Assembly (NCBI GenBank): GCA_011389865.1
Contig: JAABTL010000016.1
Coordinates: 1-58,569, forward strand
Reading direction: 5' to 3'
DNA: 58,569 bases
Source: Trueperaceae bacterium
GTDB taxonomy: Bacteria > Deinococcota > Deinococci > Deinococcales > Trueperaceae
Within the stretch, counting starts at the first letter, position 1. Each line of letters starts with the position of its first letter. Positions 50,812-58,569 of the stretch are shown piece after piece. The notes below the pieces were generated by a model. It was not told the DNA's origin, did no database searches, and saw only the letters and a list, made by a program, of their open reading frames with translations. A program made the position numbers and the translations under genes.

Positions 50812-52500
50812 GTGGCCAAACATGTGATTGACCCCATCACGCGCATCGAGGGGCACCTGCGCATCGAGATCGAGGTCGACGACGCCGGCAACGTGTTCGA
50901 GGCGAACTCGAGCAGCACCGCGTTCCGCGGCTTCGAGACGATCATGAAGGGCCGCGACCCGCGCGACGTCGGCATGTTCGCCCAGCGCATCTGCGGCGTC
51001 TGCACCTTCCACCACTACGAGCGCGGCGTCGAGGCGACCGAGAGCGTCTTCGGCGCGACCATCCCGCCGAACGCGCGCTCGCTGCGCAGCCTGATCTGGG
51101 CCGCGCAGACGATCAACGACCACAGCACGCACTTCTACCAGCTGCACGCGATGGACTGGTTCGACGTCGTCAGCGCCCTCGGCGCCGACCCCGAGGCCGC
51201 CACCGAAGAGGCGCTGCGCTACCACTCGAGCCCGTTCAACGCGTCGGTCAGCCACTACCGCGCGGTCGCGGCCAAGCTGCTGGCCTTCGTCGAGAGCGGC
51301 CAACTCGGGCCCTTCGCCGGCGGCTACTGGGGCCACCCCAAGTACCTGCTCACCCCCGAGCAGAACCTGATCCTGGCGTCGCACTACCTCGACAACCTGT
51401 CGATCCAGCGCCTCAGTGCCCAGGCCTCCGCCGTCTTCGGCGGCAAGAACCCGCACCCGCAGAGCCTGATCGTCGGCGGCATCACCTCCGCTCGTGACGG
51501 CCTCGACGCCCACCGCATCGCGCAGTACCAGTTCCTCATGCAGAAGTCGATGGACTTCGTCGAGCGCGCCTACCTGCCCGACATGGAGATGATCGGCAAC
51601 GCGTACCGCGCCGAGGCCCTGGCCGGTCACGGCGCCGGCGTGCCGAACTACATGAGCTTCGGTGGACTGTCGCTCAGCGAGGGGGCGTGGGACGACCGCA
51701 CGTACCTGCTGCCACGCGGCATCGTCAGGGACCGCGACCTCTCCAGCGTCGAACCCGTCGACGCCATGAAGATCGGCGAGGAGGTCGCGCACTCCTGGTA
51801 CACCTACAGCGGCGGCGAGACCTCGCTGCACCCGCTGCGCGGCCAGACCAACCCGGCCTACGAGGGCTTCGAGTCCGACGGCACGCTCAAGACCACCGGC
51901 GGCTACAGCTGGATCAAGTCGCCGCGCTACGACGGCATGCCCGTCGAGGTCGGCCCGCTGGCGCGCATGATCGTCGGTTACGCGTCCGGCCAGCCCGAGG
52001 TGCGCGCGGTCATGGACGACTACGCCGCCAAGCTCGGCGTCCCCTTCGAGTTCTTCTACTCGACCGTCGGTCGCACGGTGGCCCGCGCGCTCGAGACCAA
52101 GGTGATCGGTGACTACCTCCCGACGCTTCTCGGTGGGCTCATCAACAACGTCAAGGGCGGCGACGACCGCTTCTTCAACCGCTACGACGCCAAGGACGGC
52201 GAGGGCTACGGCATGGGCGAGGCGCCCCGCGGCAGCCTCAGCCACTGGCTCGTCGTCAAGGACGGCGCGGTCGAGAACTACCAGGCGGTCGTGCCGTCGA
52301 CCTGGAACGCGGGTCCGCGGGACAGCCAGGGCCAGCGCGGCGCGTACGAGGCGGCGTTGGTCGGCCAGCCGATGGCGGATCCCGAGAGCCCGCTCGAGGT
52401 CGTCCGGACGATCCACTCCTTCGATCCCTGCCTCGCCTGCGCGGTGCACGTGCTCAACCGCAAGGGTGAGGAGATCGCGTACTACGAAGTGGAGGTGTGA
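50812..52500 (+). CDS. [NiFe] hydrogenase large subunit
   Basis: 562 residues. The N terminus IDPITRIEGHLRIEIEVDD has the RIEGH segment with the proton-transfer Glu. The Ni ligands are in RICGVCTFHH (Cys61, Cys64) and DPCLACAVH (Cys540, Cys543). After His546 a 16-residue tail (VLNRKGEEIAYYEVEV) is expected to be removed by the maturation protease encoded two genes downstream. The chain oxidises H2 at a NiFe(CN)2CO centre. It is exported with the small subunit by Tat after folding. The start is GTG with AAGGAG 9 nt upstream, 3 nt after the small-subunit stop. Confidence 0.97.
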   Translation: MAKHVIDPITRIEGHLRIEIEVDDAGNVFEANSSSTAFRGFETIMKGRDPRDVGMFAQRICGVCTFHHYERGVEATESVFGATIPPNARSLRSLIWAAQTINDHSTHFYQLHAMDWFDVVSALGADPEAATEEALRYHSSPFNASVSHYRAVAAKLLAFVESGQLGPFAGGYWGHPKYLLTPEQNLILASHYLDNLSIQRLSAQASAVFGGKNPHPQSLIVGGITSARDGLDAHRIAQYQFLMQKSMDFVERAYLPDMEMIGNAYRAEALAGHGAGVPNYMSFGGLSLSEGAWDDRTYLLPRGIVRDRDLSSVEPVDAMKIGEEVAHSWYTYSGGETSLHPLRGQTNPAYEGFESDGTLKTTGGYSWIKSPRYDGMPVEVGPLARMIVGYASGQPEVRAVMDDYAAKLGVPFEFFYSTVGRTVARALETKVIGDYLPTLLGGLINNVKGGDDRFFNRYDAKDGEGYGMGEAPRGSLSHWLVVKDGAVENYQAVVPSTWNAGPRDSQGQRGAYEAALVGQPMADPESPLEVVRTIHSFDPCLACAVHVLNRKGEEIAYYEVEV

Positions 52501-52502
52501 AC

Positions 52503-53294
52503 GTGGCGACCCGCGCGGTTGGAGCCAAGCGCAGCGCGGTCGTGGTCGAGCGGCCGGGCCGGCCGGCGCTCGTGGTGTACGTCTTCGGACGCTACATCCG
52601 CGCCGCGCACTGGATCCGCAACGCCCTGCTGATCTGGCTGGTGCTCAGCGGCATCTACATCGGCAACCCGTTCCTGGCCCGCGTGCTGTACCCGGAGACG
52701 GCCGAGGGCTTCGTCATGGCCCAGATCCGCGGCTGGCACGTCGCCGCCGGCTGGATCCTGCTCGCCTTCACCCTGGCGCGCATCTACCAGTTCCTGTTCG
52801 TCAACAGGGAGGGCAAGCTCGGCATCGGCGCGGAACTGCGGATGGCGCCCATCATGTTCAGCTGGAAGGCCTGGCGCGACCAGCTCGCCTTCTACCTGCT
52901 CATGCGCCGCGATCACCCGCACTTCACCTACAGCAACTACGGCCCGCTGCAGTTCCTCGTGTACACGATGCTGTACGCCTCGCTGCTGGTCATCAGCATC
53001 ACGGGCATCATCCTCGCGTCGCCGTACGTGTCGGGCGGCCTCGCCAGCTTCGGGGCCGACCTGCTGCGGCCGATCGAGGTGTGGATGGGCGGCCTGTCGA
53101 ACGTCCGGGCGGTGCACCGCTTCGTGATGTGGTTCTTCGTCCTGTTCACCGTCGCCCACATCTACATGGCCGTGTGGAACAGCATCCGGACCGGCGGCCT
53201 GATCATCGAGGGCATCGTCTCCGGCTTCAAGGCCGACGACGTCGAGACCACGCACGTCAGCAAGGAAGAGCTCGACAAGGGCAAGGCCCAGTGA
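52503..53294 (+). CDS. Hydrogenase cytochrome b subunit (HyaC-like)
   Basis: 263 residues with four membrane helices (about 35-55, 75-100, 150-175 and 200-225). His residues expected to bind two b hemes are in RAAHWIRNALLIW, IRGWHVAAGW, VRAVHRFVMWFF and VAHIYMAVWN. It takes electrons from the small subunit and passes them to the quinone pool, making the enzyme a respiratory uptake hydrogenase. GGAGG at 52491-52495 is 7 nt before the GTG at 52503; a GTG at 52497 overlapping the large-subunit stop is the alternative. It ends 1 nt inside the protease gene. Confidence 0.93.
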   Translation: MATRAVGAKRSAVVVERPGRPALVVYVFGRYIRAAHWIRNALLIWLVLSGIYIGNPFLARVLYPETAEGFVMAQIRGWHVAAGWILLAFTLARIYQFLFVNREGKLGIGAELRMAPIMFSWKAWRDQLAFYLLMRRDHPHFTYSNYGPLQFLVYTMLYASLLVISITGIILASPYVSGGLASFGADLLRPIEVWMGGLSNVRAVHRFVMWFFVLFTVAHIYMAVWNSIRTGGLIIEGIVSGFKADDVETTHVSKEELDKGKAQ

Positions 53295-53848
53295 TGAACG
53301 CGCGCCCGCTCCTGGTGCTCGGCGTCGGCAACGTCTACTACGGCGACGAAGGCGCGGGTGTGCACCTGGTGCACTACCTCCGCACCAAGTACGCCTTCCC
53401 CCCGAACGTGGCGGTCGTCGACGGCGGCACGCTCGGCTGGCAGCTGCTCAACCTGATCGCCGAGTACGAGCACGTGGTCCTGATCGACGCGGTGGCCGCG
53501 CCCCCGGGCAAGGTCTACCGCTTCGGCAAGGGCGACGTGCCCGACGAGGTCGGCTACGGTAAGCTCTCCTCGCACGAGTGGGAGGTGCCCGACCTGCTGA
53601 CCGCCATGGACCTCTACGGCGACCTGCCCGACGTCACCATCGTGGCGATCGGCGTCGACCCGCTCGAGTTCGGGAAGGGCGAGGTGGGCGTCGCGCTCAG
53701 CCCGCTCATCCGCGAGCGGCTCGAGGCGCTCGCCACCGTCACGCTGCGCGAGCTCGAACGCCTGGGCGTCGAACCCACCGTGGTCCGGCCCGAACTGACG
53801 GCCAGCCAGCCGTTCACCGCAGAGGAGATCGTCCTGGCGCATGCATGA
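53294..53848 (+). CDS. Hydrogenase maturation protease (HyaD/HybD family)
   Basis: 184 residues. LLVLGVGNVYYGDEGAGVHLV carries the first Ni-binding Glu (about residue 17), VVLIDAVAAPPGK the Asp and LSSHEWEVPDLL the His, i.e. the three residues that read nickel in the folded large-subunit precursor. It cuts after the last His of DPCLACAVH. The length exceeds HyaD by little; the final ~20 residues (RPELTASQPFTAEEIVLAHA) are extra. The ATG overlaps the cytochrome b stop by 1 nt and the end overlaps hypA by 8 nt. Confidence 0.94.
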   Translation: MNARPLLVLGVGNVYYGDEGAGVHLVHYLRTKYAFPPNVAVVDGGTLGWQLLNLIAEYEHVVLIDAVAAPPGKVYRFGKGDVPDEVGYGKLSSHEWEVPDLLTAMDLYGDLPDVTIVAIGVDPLEFGKGEVGVALSPLIRERLEALATVTLRELERLGVEPTVVRPELTASQPFTAEEIVLAHA

Positions 53849-54191
53849 GTTCAGCCTGGTCATGAGCATGCTCGACCTGGCAGAGAAGGCGGCGCGCGCC
53901 GACGGTGCGCGCCGCATCTCTGCGATCCACCTCGAGATCGGCGCGCTGGCCGGCGTCGTCCCGGAGGCGCTGGAGTTCGCCTTCGAGGGCGCCCGCGTGG
54001 GAACGATGGCGGAGAATGCTCGCCTGGAGGTGACGTACCTCCCCGCCATCGCGTACTGTGCGACATGCCAGTCCGAGTTCGAACTCGACAACCGCTTCGG
54101 GATCGCCGTGTGCCCGTCCTGTGACACCCCGTCCGCCGACCTGCGCCAGGGCCGCGAGCTCCAGCTCGCCCACCTCGAGGTAGAGGAATGA
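53841..54191 (+). CDS. hypA: Hydrogenase nickel-incorporation protein HypA
   Basis: 116 residues. The N terminus MHEFSLVMSMLDLAEKAA has the Ni-binding Met-His, here followed by Glu as is typical. A zinc site is formed by CATCQSEFEL and CPSCDTP. HypA works with HypB to insert nickel into the large subunit. It overlaps the maturation protease gene by 8 nt and hypB by 4 nt (ATGA), so the three are tightly coupled. Confidence 0.96.
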   Translation: MHEFSLVMSMLDLAEKAARADGARRISAIHLEIGALAGVVPEALEFAFEGARVGTMAENARLEVTYLPAIAYCATCQSEFELDNRFGIAVCPSCDTPSADLRQGRELQLAHLEVEE

Positions 54192-55003
54192 GCGGACGCC
54201 CCGACGCCACCGAGCGCGGTTCGGCGCCAGCCGAACCGCAACCTGTGCCGGCGGCCGGCACGACCGCCAGCACACGCGATGTGAGGGTCAGCCCCCACGG
54301 CACCGCGGCGATCCCCGGGGCCCGCGTGGTGCAGGTGCAGAAGTCGCTGATGGTGCACAACGACGGCGTCGCCGCGGCCAACCGCGAGGCCTTCCGCGGC
54401 AGCCTGGTGCTCAACGTCGTCTCCAGCCCCGGGTCGGGGAAGACCGCGCTGCTCGAACGCACCGTCCGCGACCTGGATGGCGACCTCTCCGTCGCCATCG
54501 TGGTCGGCGACCTCGAGACCGACAACGACGCCGAGCGGCTGCACGCCGCAGGCGCGCCGTCCGTGCAGATCGTCACCGGCACCGTCTGCCACCTGGAGGC
54601 GGAGATGGTCGCCCGCGCGGTCGATCAGCTCGACCTGGGCGGCCTCGACGTGCTCGTCATCGAGAACGTCGGCAACCTGGTGTGTCCTGCCGCGTGGGAT
54701 CTCGGGGAAGACCTGCGCGTCACCATGCTCTCGGTGACCGAGGGTGAGGACAAGCCGCTGAAGTACCCGCGCATCTTCAAGGACGCCGACGCGGTGTTGA
54801 TCAACAAGATCGACATCGCCGAGGTCGTCGGCTTCGACCGCGTTCGCGCGCTCGACGCCGTCCGCAAGGTGGCGCCCGGCGCCCGCGTGTTCGAGCTCTC
54901 GGCGCGCACCGGCGAGGGCGTCGGCGACTGGCTCGACTACCTGCGTGAGCGGCGGCGGCTCAAGGCATCCGCGATCGCGGCGGCCGCGACCGACGCGAGC
55001 TGA
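54188..55003 (+). CDS. hypB: Hydrogenase accessory GTPase HypB
   Basis: 271 residues. G1 is VVSSPGSGKTALLERTV, switch regions include GDLETDNDAERL, and the specificity motif is LINKID. VTGTVCHLEAEMV provides the Cys-His of the metal site between protomers. The N-terminal ~45 residues are Pro/Thr/Ala-rich; the poly-His nickel store of some HypB proteins and the CxxC metal motif at the N terminus are absent. It supplies GTP energy for nickel delivery with HypA. hypF follows after 4 nt. Confidence 0.95.
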   Translation: MSGRPDATERGSAPAEPQPVPAAGTTASTRDVRVSPHGTAAIPGARVVQVQKSLMVHNDGVAAANREAFRGSLVLNVVSSPGSGKTALLERTVRDLDGDLSVAIVVGDLETDNDAERLHAAGAPSVQIVTGTVCHLEAEMVARAVDQLDLGGLDVLVIENVGNLVCPAAWDLGEDLRVTMLSVTEGEDKPLKYPRIFKDADAVLINKIDIAEVVGFDRVRALDAVRKVAPGARVFELSARTGEGVGDWLDYLRERRRLKASAIAAAATDAS

Positions 55004-55007
55004 CGGC

Positions 55008-57459
55008 GTGGCCGCCGAACGGCGGCGCCTGCGCGTCACCGGCACCGTGCAGGGCGTCGGCTTCCGACCCTTCATCTACCGCCTGGCCCGCGAGCACGCG
55101 CTCGTGGGCTGGGTGCGCAACGACGTGCACGGCGTGACGATCGAGGTGGCCGGCGACGCCGACGTGCTCGACGGGTTCGCCGCCGCCATCGCCGCCGAGG
55201 CGCCGCCCGCGGCGCGCGTCGAGGCGGTCGCCGAGCTCGAGCGCGTTGCGGCGTCGCCGGAAGGCGCGGCGTCGACCGATGCCTCGCACGGCTTCGTCAT
55301 CGTCCCGAGCGAGGACGCCAGCGACGTCACGACCGCGATCTCGCCCGACCTGCCGGTGTGCGACGACTGCCTGCGCGAGATGCGTGACCCGGCCGACCGC
55401 CGGCACGGCTATCCGTTCATCAACTGCACCAACTGCGGGCCGCGCTACTCGATCATCGAGGCGCTCCCCTACGACCGCCCGCTCACCACCATGCGCGGCT
55501 TCGCCATGTGCGAGGACTGCGCCCGCGAGTACCACGACCCGCTCGACCGCCGCTTCCACGCCCAGCCGACCGCTTGCCCACGCTGTGGGCCGCGGCTCCG
55601 CTACCTGGCGTCCCCGGCCGCCGACATGGCGATCGGCCCCGGCCGTGAGGCCGGCCCCGGGGCCGGACCGGATCCCGAGGCCCGACTCGCGTCCCGCGAG
55701 GGCGTGTGGGACGACGCGGCGCTCGCCGCCACCGTCGCCGCCCTGCGGGCCGGCAGCATCGTCGCGGTCAAGGGCCTCGGCGGCTACCACCTCGCCTGTG
55801 ACGCGCGCGACGCCGGCGCGGTGCGCGCCTTGCGCGAGCGCAAGTACCGCAAGGAGAAGCCGTTCGCGGTCATGGCCCGCGACCTGGCCGCGCTGGACGG
55901 CGTCGTGGACCTCGACGACGAGGAGCGGGCGCTGCTGGCGTCGAGCGCGCGGCCGATCGTGCTGGCGCCCAAGGGGGCCCTCGCCCTTGCGGCGCCCCGC
56001 CCTTGCGCGCGCACCCGCCCTTGCGCGCGCGCGCGCGTTGACCGCCGACGCGCCCCTACCCGACGAGCTCGCGCCCGACAACGCCTACCTCGGCGTCATG
56101 CTGCCCTACACCCCCGTGCAGCACCTGCTGTTCGACGGCGGCGCCCCCGACCTGCTGGTGATGACCAGCGCCAACCGCTCCTCCGAGCCGATCGCCTACC
56201 GCGACGAGGAGGCGCTCGAGCGCCTCGCGGGCATGGCCGACGCCTTCCTGATCGGCGAGCGGCCGATCGCCCGACGCGTCGACGACAGCGTCGCGCAGGT
56301 GGTCGCGGGGGGCGCCGCCGTCGGTCGCCGGGCCCGCGGCTACGCCCCCGCGCCGGTGCTGCGCAGCGAGCGCTTCGAGCGGCCGCTGCTGGCCCTGGGC
56401 GCCGAGCTCAAGAGCAGCGTCGCGCTCGCGGTCGGCGAGACGGCCTACGTCAGCCAGCACCTGGGCGACCTCGGCGATCTCGAGTCGTTCACGGCCTTCC
56501 AGGAGACGGTCTACGACCTGTGCGCCATGTACCGCGTCGACCCGCGACGCGTGCGCCTGGTCCACGACCTCCACCCCGCCTACCCCAGCAGCCGCTTCGC
56601 GGAGCAGCTCGGCGGCGAGCGCGTCGCCGTGCAGCACCACGCCGCCCACGTCGCCAGCGTCCTCGCCGAACACGCCGCGTGGGACGCCCAGGTGCTCGGC
56701 TTCGCGTTCGACGGCGCCGGCCTCGGCGACGACGGCACGGTGTGGGGCGGTGAGGTCTTCCACGGCAGCCTCGACGGTGGCCTGCGGCGCGTCGCCCACC
56801 TGCGGCCCGCCTCGCTGCCCGGCGGTGACGCCGCCGCCCGCACGCCCGTGCAGGCCGCGGTCGGCTGGTTGGCCGCCCTCGGCGACGAGGCCCTCGACCG
56901 GCTGCTCGAGCCGCCGTTCGCGTTCCCACCCGCCCGCGTGGCGGTCGCGCGGCGGCTGGTCGCGACGGGCGTGAACGCGCCCGCCACCACCAGCGTCGGC
57001 CGCCTGTTCGACACCGTCGCCGCGCTCCTCGGCTTCCACCACACGATGAGCTTCGAGGGCCAGGCGGCGATCGGCCTCGAGACGCTCGCGTGGCGGGCGC
57101 CCGAGGCCGAGCCCTACCCGTGGCCCTTCGACGGGACCACCTGGGACCACGCGCCGCTGCTGGCGGCCGTCATGGCCGACGTCGAGGCCGGCGCGCCGCC
57201 CGCCGTCGTCGCCCGCCGCTTCCACGAGGCGCTGGCGCAGGGCGTGCTGGAGGCGGCCGTCGCGCTGCGCGCCCACCACCCCTTCGAGCGCGTCGCCCTC
57301 TCGGGCGGCGTCTTCCAGAACCGCCTGCTCCTCGAACGCGTCGTGGCGAGGCTCGACGCACAGGACATCGGGCACTGGCGCAACGCCGCCGTGCCGACGA
57401 ACGATGGTGGCATCTCGCTCGGCCAGCTCGCCATGGCCGTGACCCTGCCGGGAGGATGA
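55008..57459 (+). CDS. hypF: Carbamoyltransferase HypF, frameshifted in this sequence
   Basis: HypF makes the cyanide precursor for the NiFe site from carbamoyl phosphate. The first part (55008 to about 55980) encodes an acylphosphatase domain (VTGTVQGVGFRPFIYRLARE), zinc fingers (CDDCLREM, CTNCGPRYS, CEDCAREYH, CPRCGPRL) and the start of the YrdC domain up to ARPIVLAPKG. The second part (about 56041 to 57459), in the +1 frame, continues with DELAPDNAYLGVMLPYTPVQ and the Kae1-like domain (VQHHAAHVASVLAEH, FAFDGAGLGDDGTVWGGEVF, ALSGGVFQNRLLLERVV). The break lies inside a repeat at 55982-56037, and adding 2 nt there would restore one ~816-residue chain. It is either a real mutation, a slippage-controlled gene, or a sequence error. 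The start is GTG. Confidence 0.85.
55982..56037 (+). repeat. Tandem repeat and GC-dinucleotide run at the hypF frameshift
   Basis: CGCCCTTGCG occurs at 55982, 55998 and 56016, that is with spacings of 16 and 18 nt. The third unit runs into (GC)7G at 56023-56037. The first unit lacks two bases (CG) compared with the second, which is exactly the shift between the two hypF parts. Confidence 0.88.
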
Positions 57460-57463
57460 GATC

Positions 57464-57691
57464 ATGTGTCTAGGAATTCCCCACGAAGTGGTCGACGTGC
57501 TCGACCAGGACCGCTGCCTGATTCGCTTGGGCGGCGCCACGCAGCACTGCTTCATCGGCCTGATCGACGACCTGAAGGCCGGCGACTGGGTCGTGGTGCA
57601 CGCGGGCTTCGCCATCGACAAGATCGCGCCCGAGGACGCTCGCGCGAACCTCGAGCTGATCGAGAAGTACCTGGAACCCATCCGTGACTGA
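57464..57691 (+). CDS. hypC: Hydrogenase assembly chaperone HypC
   Basis: 75 residues, the usual size. MCLGIPHEVVDVLDQD has the essential Cys2. It binds HypD to carry Fe(CN)2CO to the large subunit precursor. DLKAGDWVVVHAGFAIDKI is the conserved OB-fold ending. GGAGG ends 9 nt before the ATG. It overlaps hypD by 8 nt. Confidence 0.97.
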   Translation: MCLGIPHEVVDVLDQDRCLIRLGGATQHCFIGLIDDLKAGDWVVVHAGFAIDKIAPEDARANLELIEKYLEPIRD

Positions 57692-58569
57692 GGGCGGCGG
57701 CGCGCCGGGCGCCTTCCGCCCGGACACCTACAAGGATCCCGAACTCGTCGCCCAACTCAGCGAACGCATCGCCGAGGTGGCGGCCGAGATCGATCGGCCC
57801 GTCAAGCTGATGCACATCTGCGGCACCCACGAGCACGAGATCGGCCGCTTCGCCCTGCGCGACCTGTTGCCTGAGAGCGTGACCGTGCTCGCCGGCCCCG
57901 GCTGCCCCGTGTGCGTCTGCGACAACGAGTACATCAACATGGCGATCCAACTCTCGCTGACGCCGGGCGTGATCCTCTGCTCCTTCGGCGACATGCTGGC
58001 GGTCCCCGGCAGCATCCCGCTCGAGGGCGAGCGCCGCGGCGACGTGCGCATGAGCCTGCTCGACGCCCGCGCCCGCGGCGGCGACGTGCGCGCCGTGTAC
58101 AGCGTGTTCGAGTGCAAGCGCATCGCCGAGGCGAACCCCGACAAGCAGGTCGTGTTCTTCTCCGTCGGCTTCGAGACCACCGTCGTCGCCGTCGCCGCCA
58201 TGCTCAAGCGCGGCGCGCCCGACAACCTGACCGTCATCGAGGCCAACTACTACACGCCCCCGGCCACCAGCCTGCTGCCCGAGCTCGACGGTTTCGACAT
58301 CGAGGGCTTCATGCTGCCCGGCCACGCGGTCACGATCACCGGCCTGCGCGTCTACGAGCACCTCGCCGAGCGCGGCATCGCCTGCGCCTCCGGCGGCTTC
58401 GAGCCGGTCGACGTCATGGCGTCGGTCGTCTCGCTGCTCGAGCAGATCCGCGACGGCGCGCCGACGATCGCCAACCCCTACAACCGCCTCGTCAAGTACG
58501 ACGGCAACGAGAAGGCGAAGCAGGAGCTCGACGAGGTCTTCGAGCTCGCGCCGATCCGCTGGCGCGGCA
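57684..58569 (+). CDS. hypD: Hydrogenase formation protein HypD, N-terminal part
   Basis: 295 residues before the window ends. KLMHICGTHEHEIGRFALRD contains the catalytic Cys, and VLAGPGCPVCVCDNEYIN the redox-active CPVC. FSVGFETTVVAVAAML and FMLPGHAVTITGLRVYE are further conserved parts; the C-terminal Fe-S motif lies outside. HypD builds the Fe(CN)2CO group with HypC and HypE. The start is GTG inside the hypC end (8-nt overlap), and ACCTACAAGGATPE-like residues (RPDTYKDPEL) match HypD N termini. hypE is expected next. Confidence 0.96.
   Translation, partial: MTEGGGAPGAFRPDTYKDPELVAQLSERIAEVAAEIDRPVKLMHICGTHEHEIGRFALRDLLPESVTVLAGPGCPVCVCDNEYINMAIQLSLTPGVILCSFGDMLAVPGSIPLEGERRGDVRMSLLDARARGGDVRAVYSVFECKRIAEANPDKQVVFFSVGFETTVVAVAAMLKRGAPDNLTVIEANYYTPPATSLLPELDGFDIEGFMLPGHAVTITGLRVYEHLAERGIACASGGFEPVDVMASVVSLLEQIRDGAPTIANPYNRLVKYDGNEKAKQELDEVFELAPIRWRG

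Overview
This is a gene-dense, very GC-rich (roughly 70% or more, judged by eye) bacterial chromosome segment with 53 protein genes or gene remnants and no rRNA, tRNA, CRISPR array or insertion sequence that I could recognise. A small beta-barrel-like secreted protein ending in Phe points to an outer membrane. Many genes begin exactly 6 nt after a TAnnnT hexamer, the arrangement of leaderless mRNAs, which are common in Deinococcota. Gene content (NatAB-like and BMP-type transporters, tetratricopeptide-type secreted proteins, a membrane-bound uptake hydrogenase) fits a Trueperaceae-like Deinococcota member, but this is an inference and other high-GC phyla are not excluded.

Layout. 1-3215: end of a 2-oxoacid dehydrogenase E2 gene, two long perfect inverted repeats, uvrC, and a GNAT gene that shares its stop with uvrC. 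3267-6158: MoxR ATPase, DUF58 protein and a Ser/Thr kinase. 6168-9349: two BMP/nucleoside-type ABC permeases without ATPase or binding protein, then malQ. 10969-16715: NatAB-like exporter, truB, alanine dehydrogenase, and ruvA with a degenerate FMN-enzyme gene. 16816-24745: glycosyltransferase, TPR/CPBP membrane protein, OmpR-type two-component system, esterase and secreted proteins. 24998-29366: mltG-ruvX-alaS. 29495-32386: MFS transporter, DinB protein, remnant of a two-gene nucleotidyltransferase module and a RIO kinase. 32616-41084: large spermidine-synthase-like membrane protein, a dipeptide ABC importer with a translationally coupled Lrp regulator, and an Asp/Glu racemase plus D-cysteine desulfhydrase/ACC deaminase pair, which together suggest uptake and breakdown of peptides or unusual amino acids. 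41202-44557: deoC, a tandem acetyltransferase and a META-domain lipoprotein.

44740-58569 is the most distinctive part. A FecCD-type metal/cofactor importer (a binding protein with an extra N-terminal ModA-like segment, a permease, and an ATPase fused to a THEP1-like P-loop NTPase) is followed by an Rrf2 regulator with a CX6CX5C motif, and then by a membrane-bound [NiFe] uptake hydrogenase operon: small subunit, large subunit, cytochrome b, maturation protease, hypA, hypB, hypF, hypC and the start of hypD. The small subunit has Asn where a proximal [4Fe-4S] cysteine is expected. hypF is out of frame inside a tandem repeat of about 18 nt, and other 18-nt-period repeats occur at three more loci in the window.
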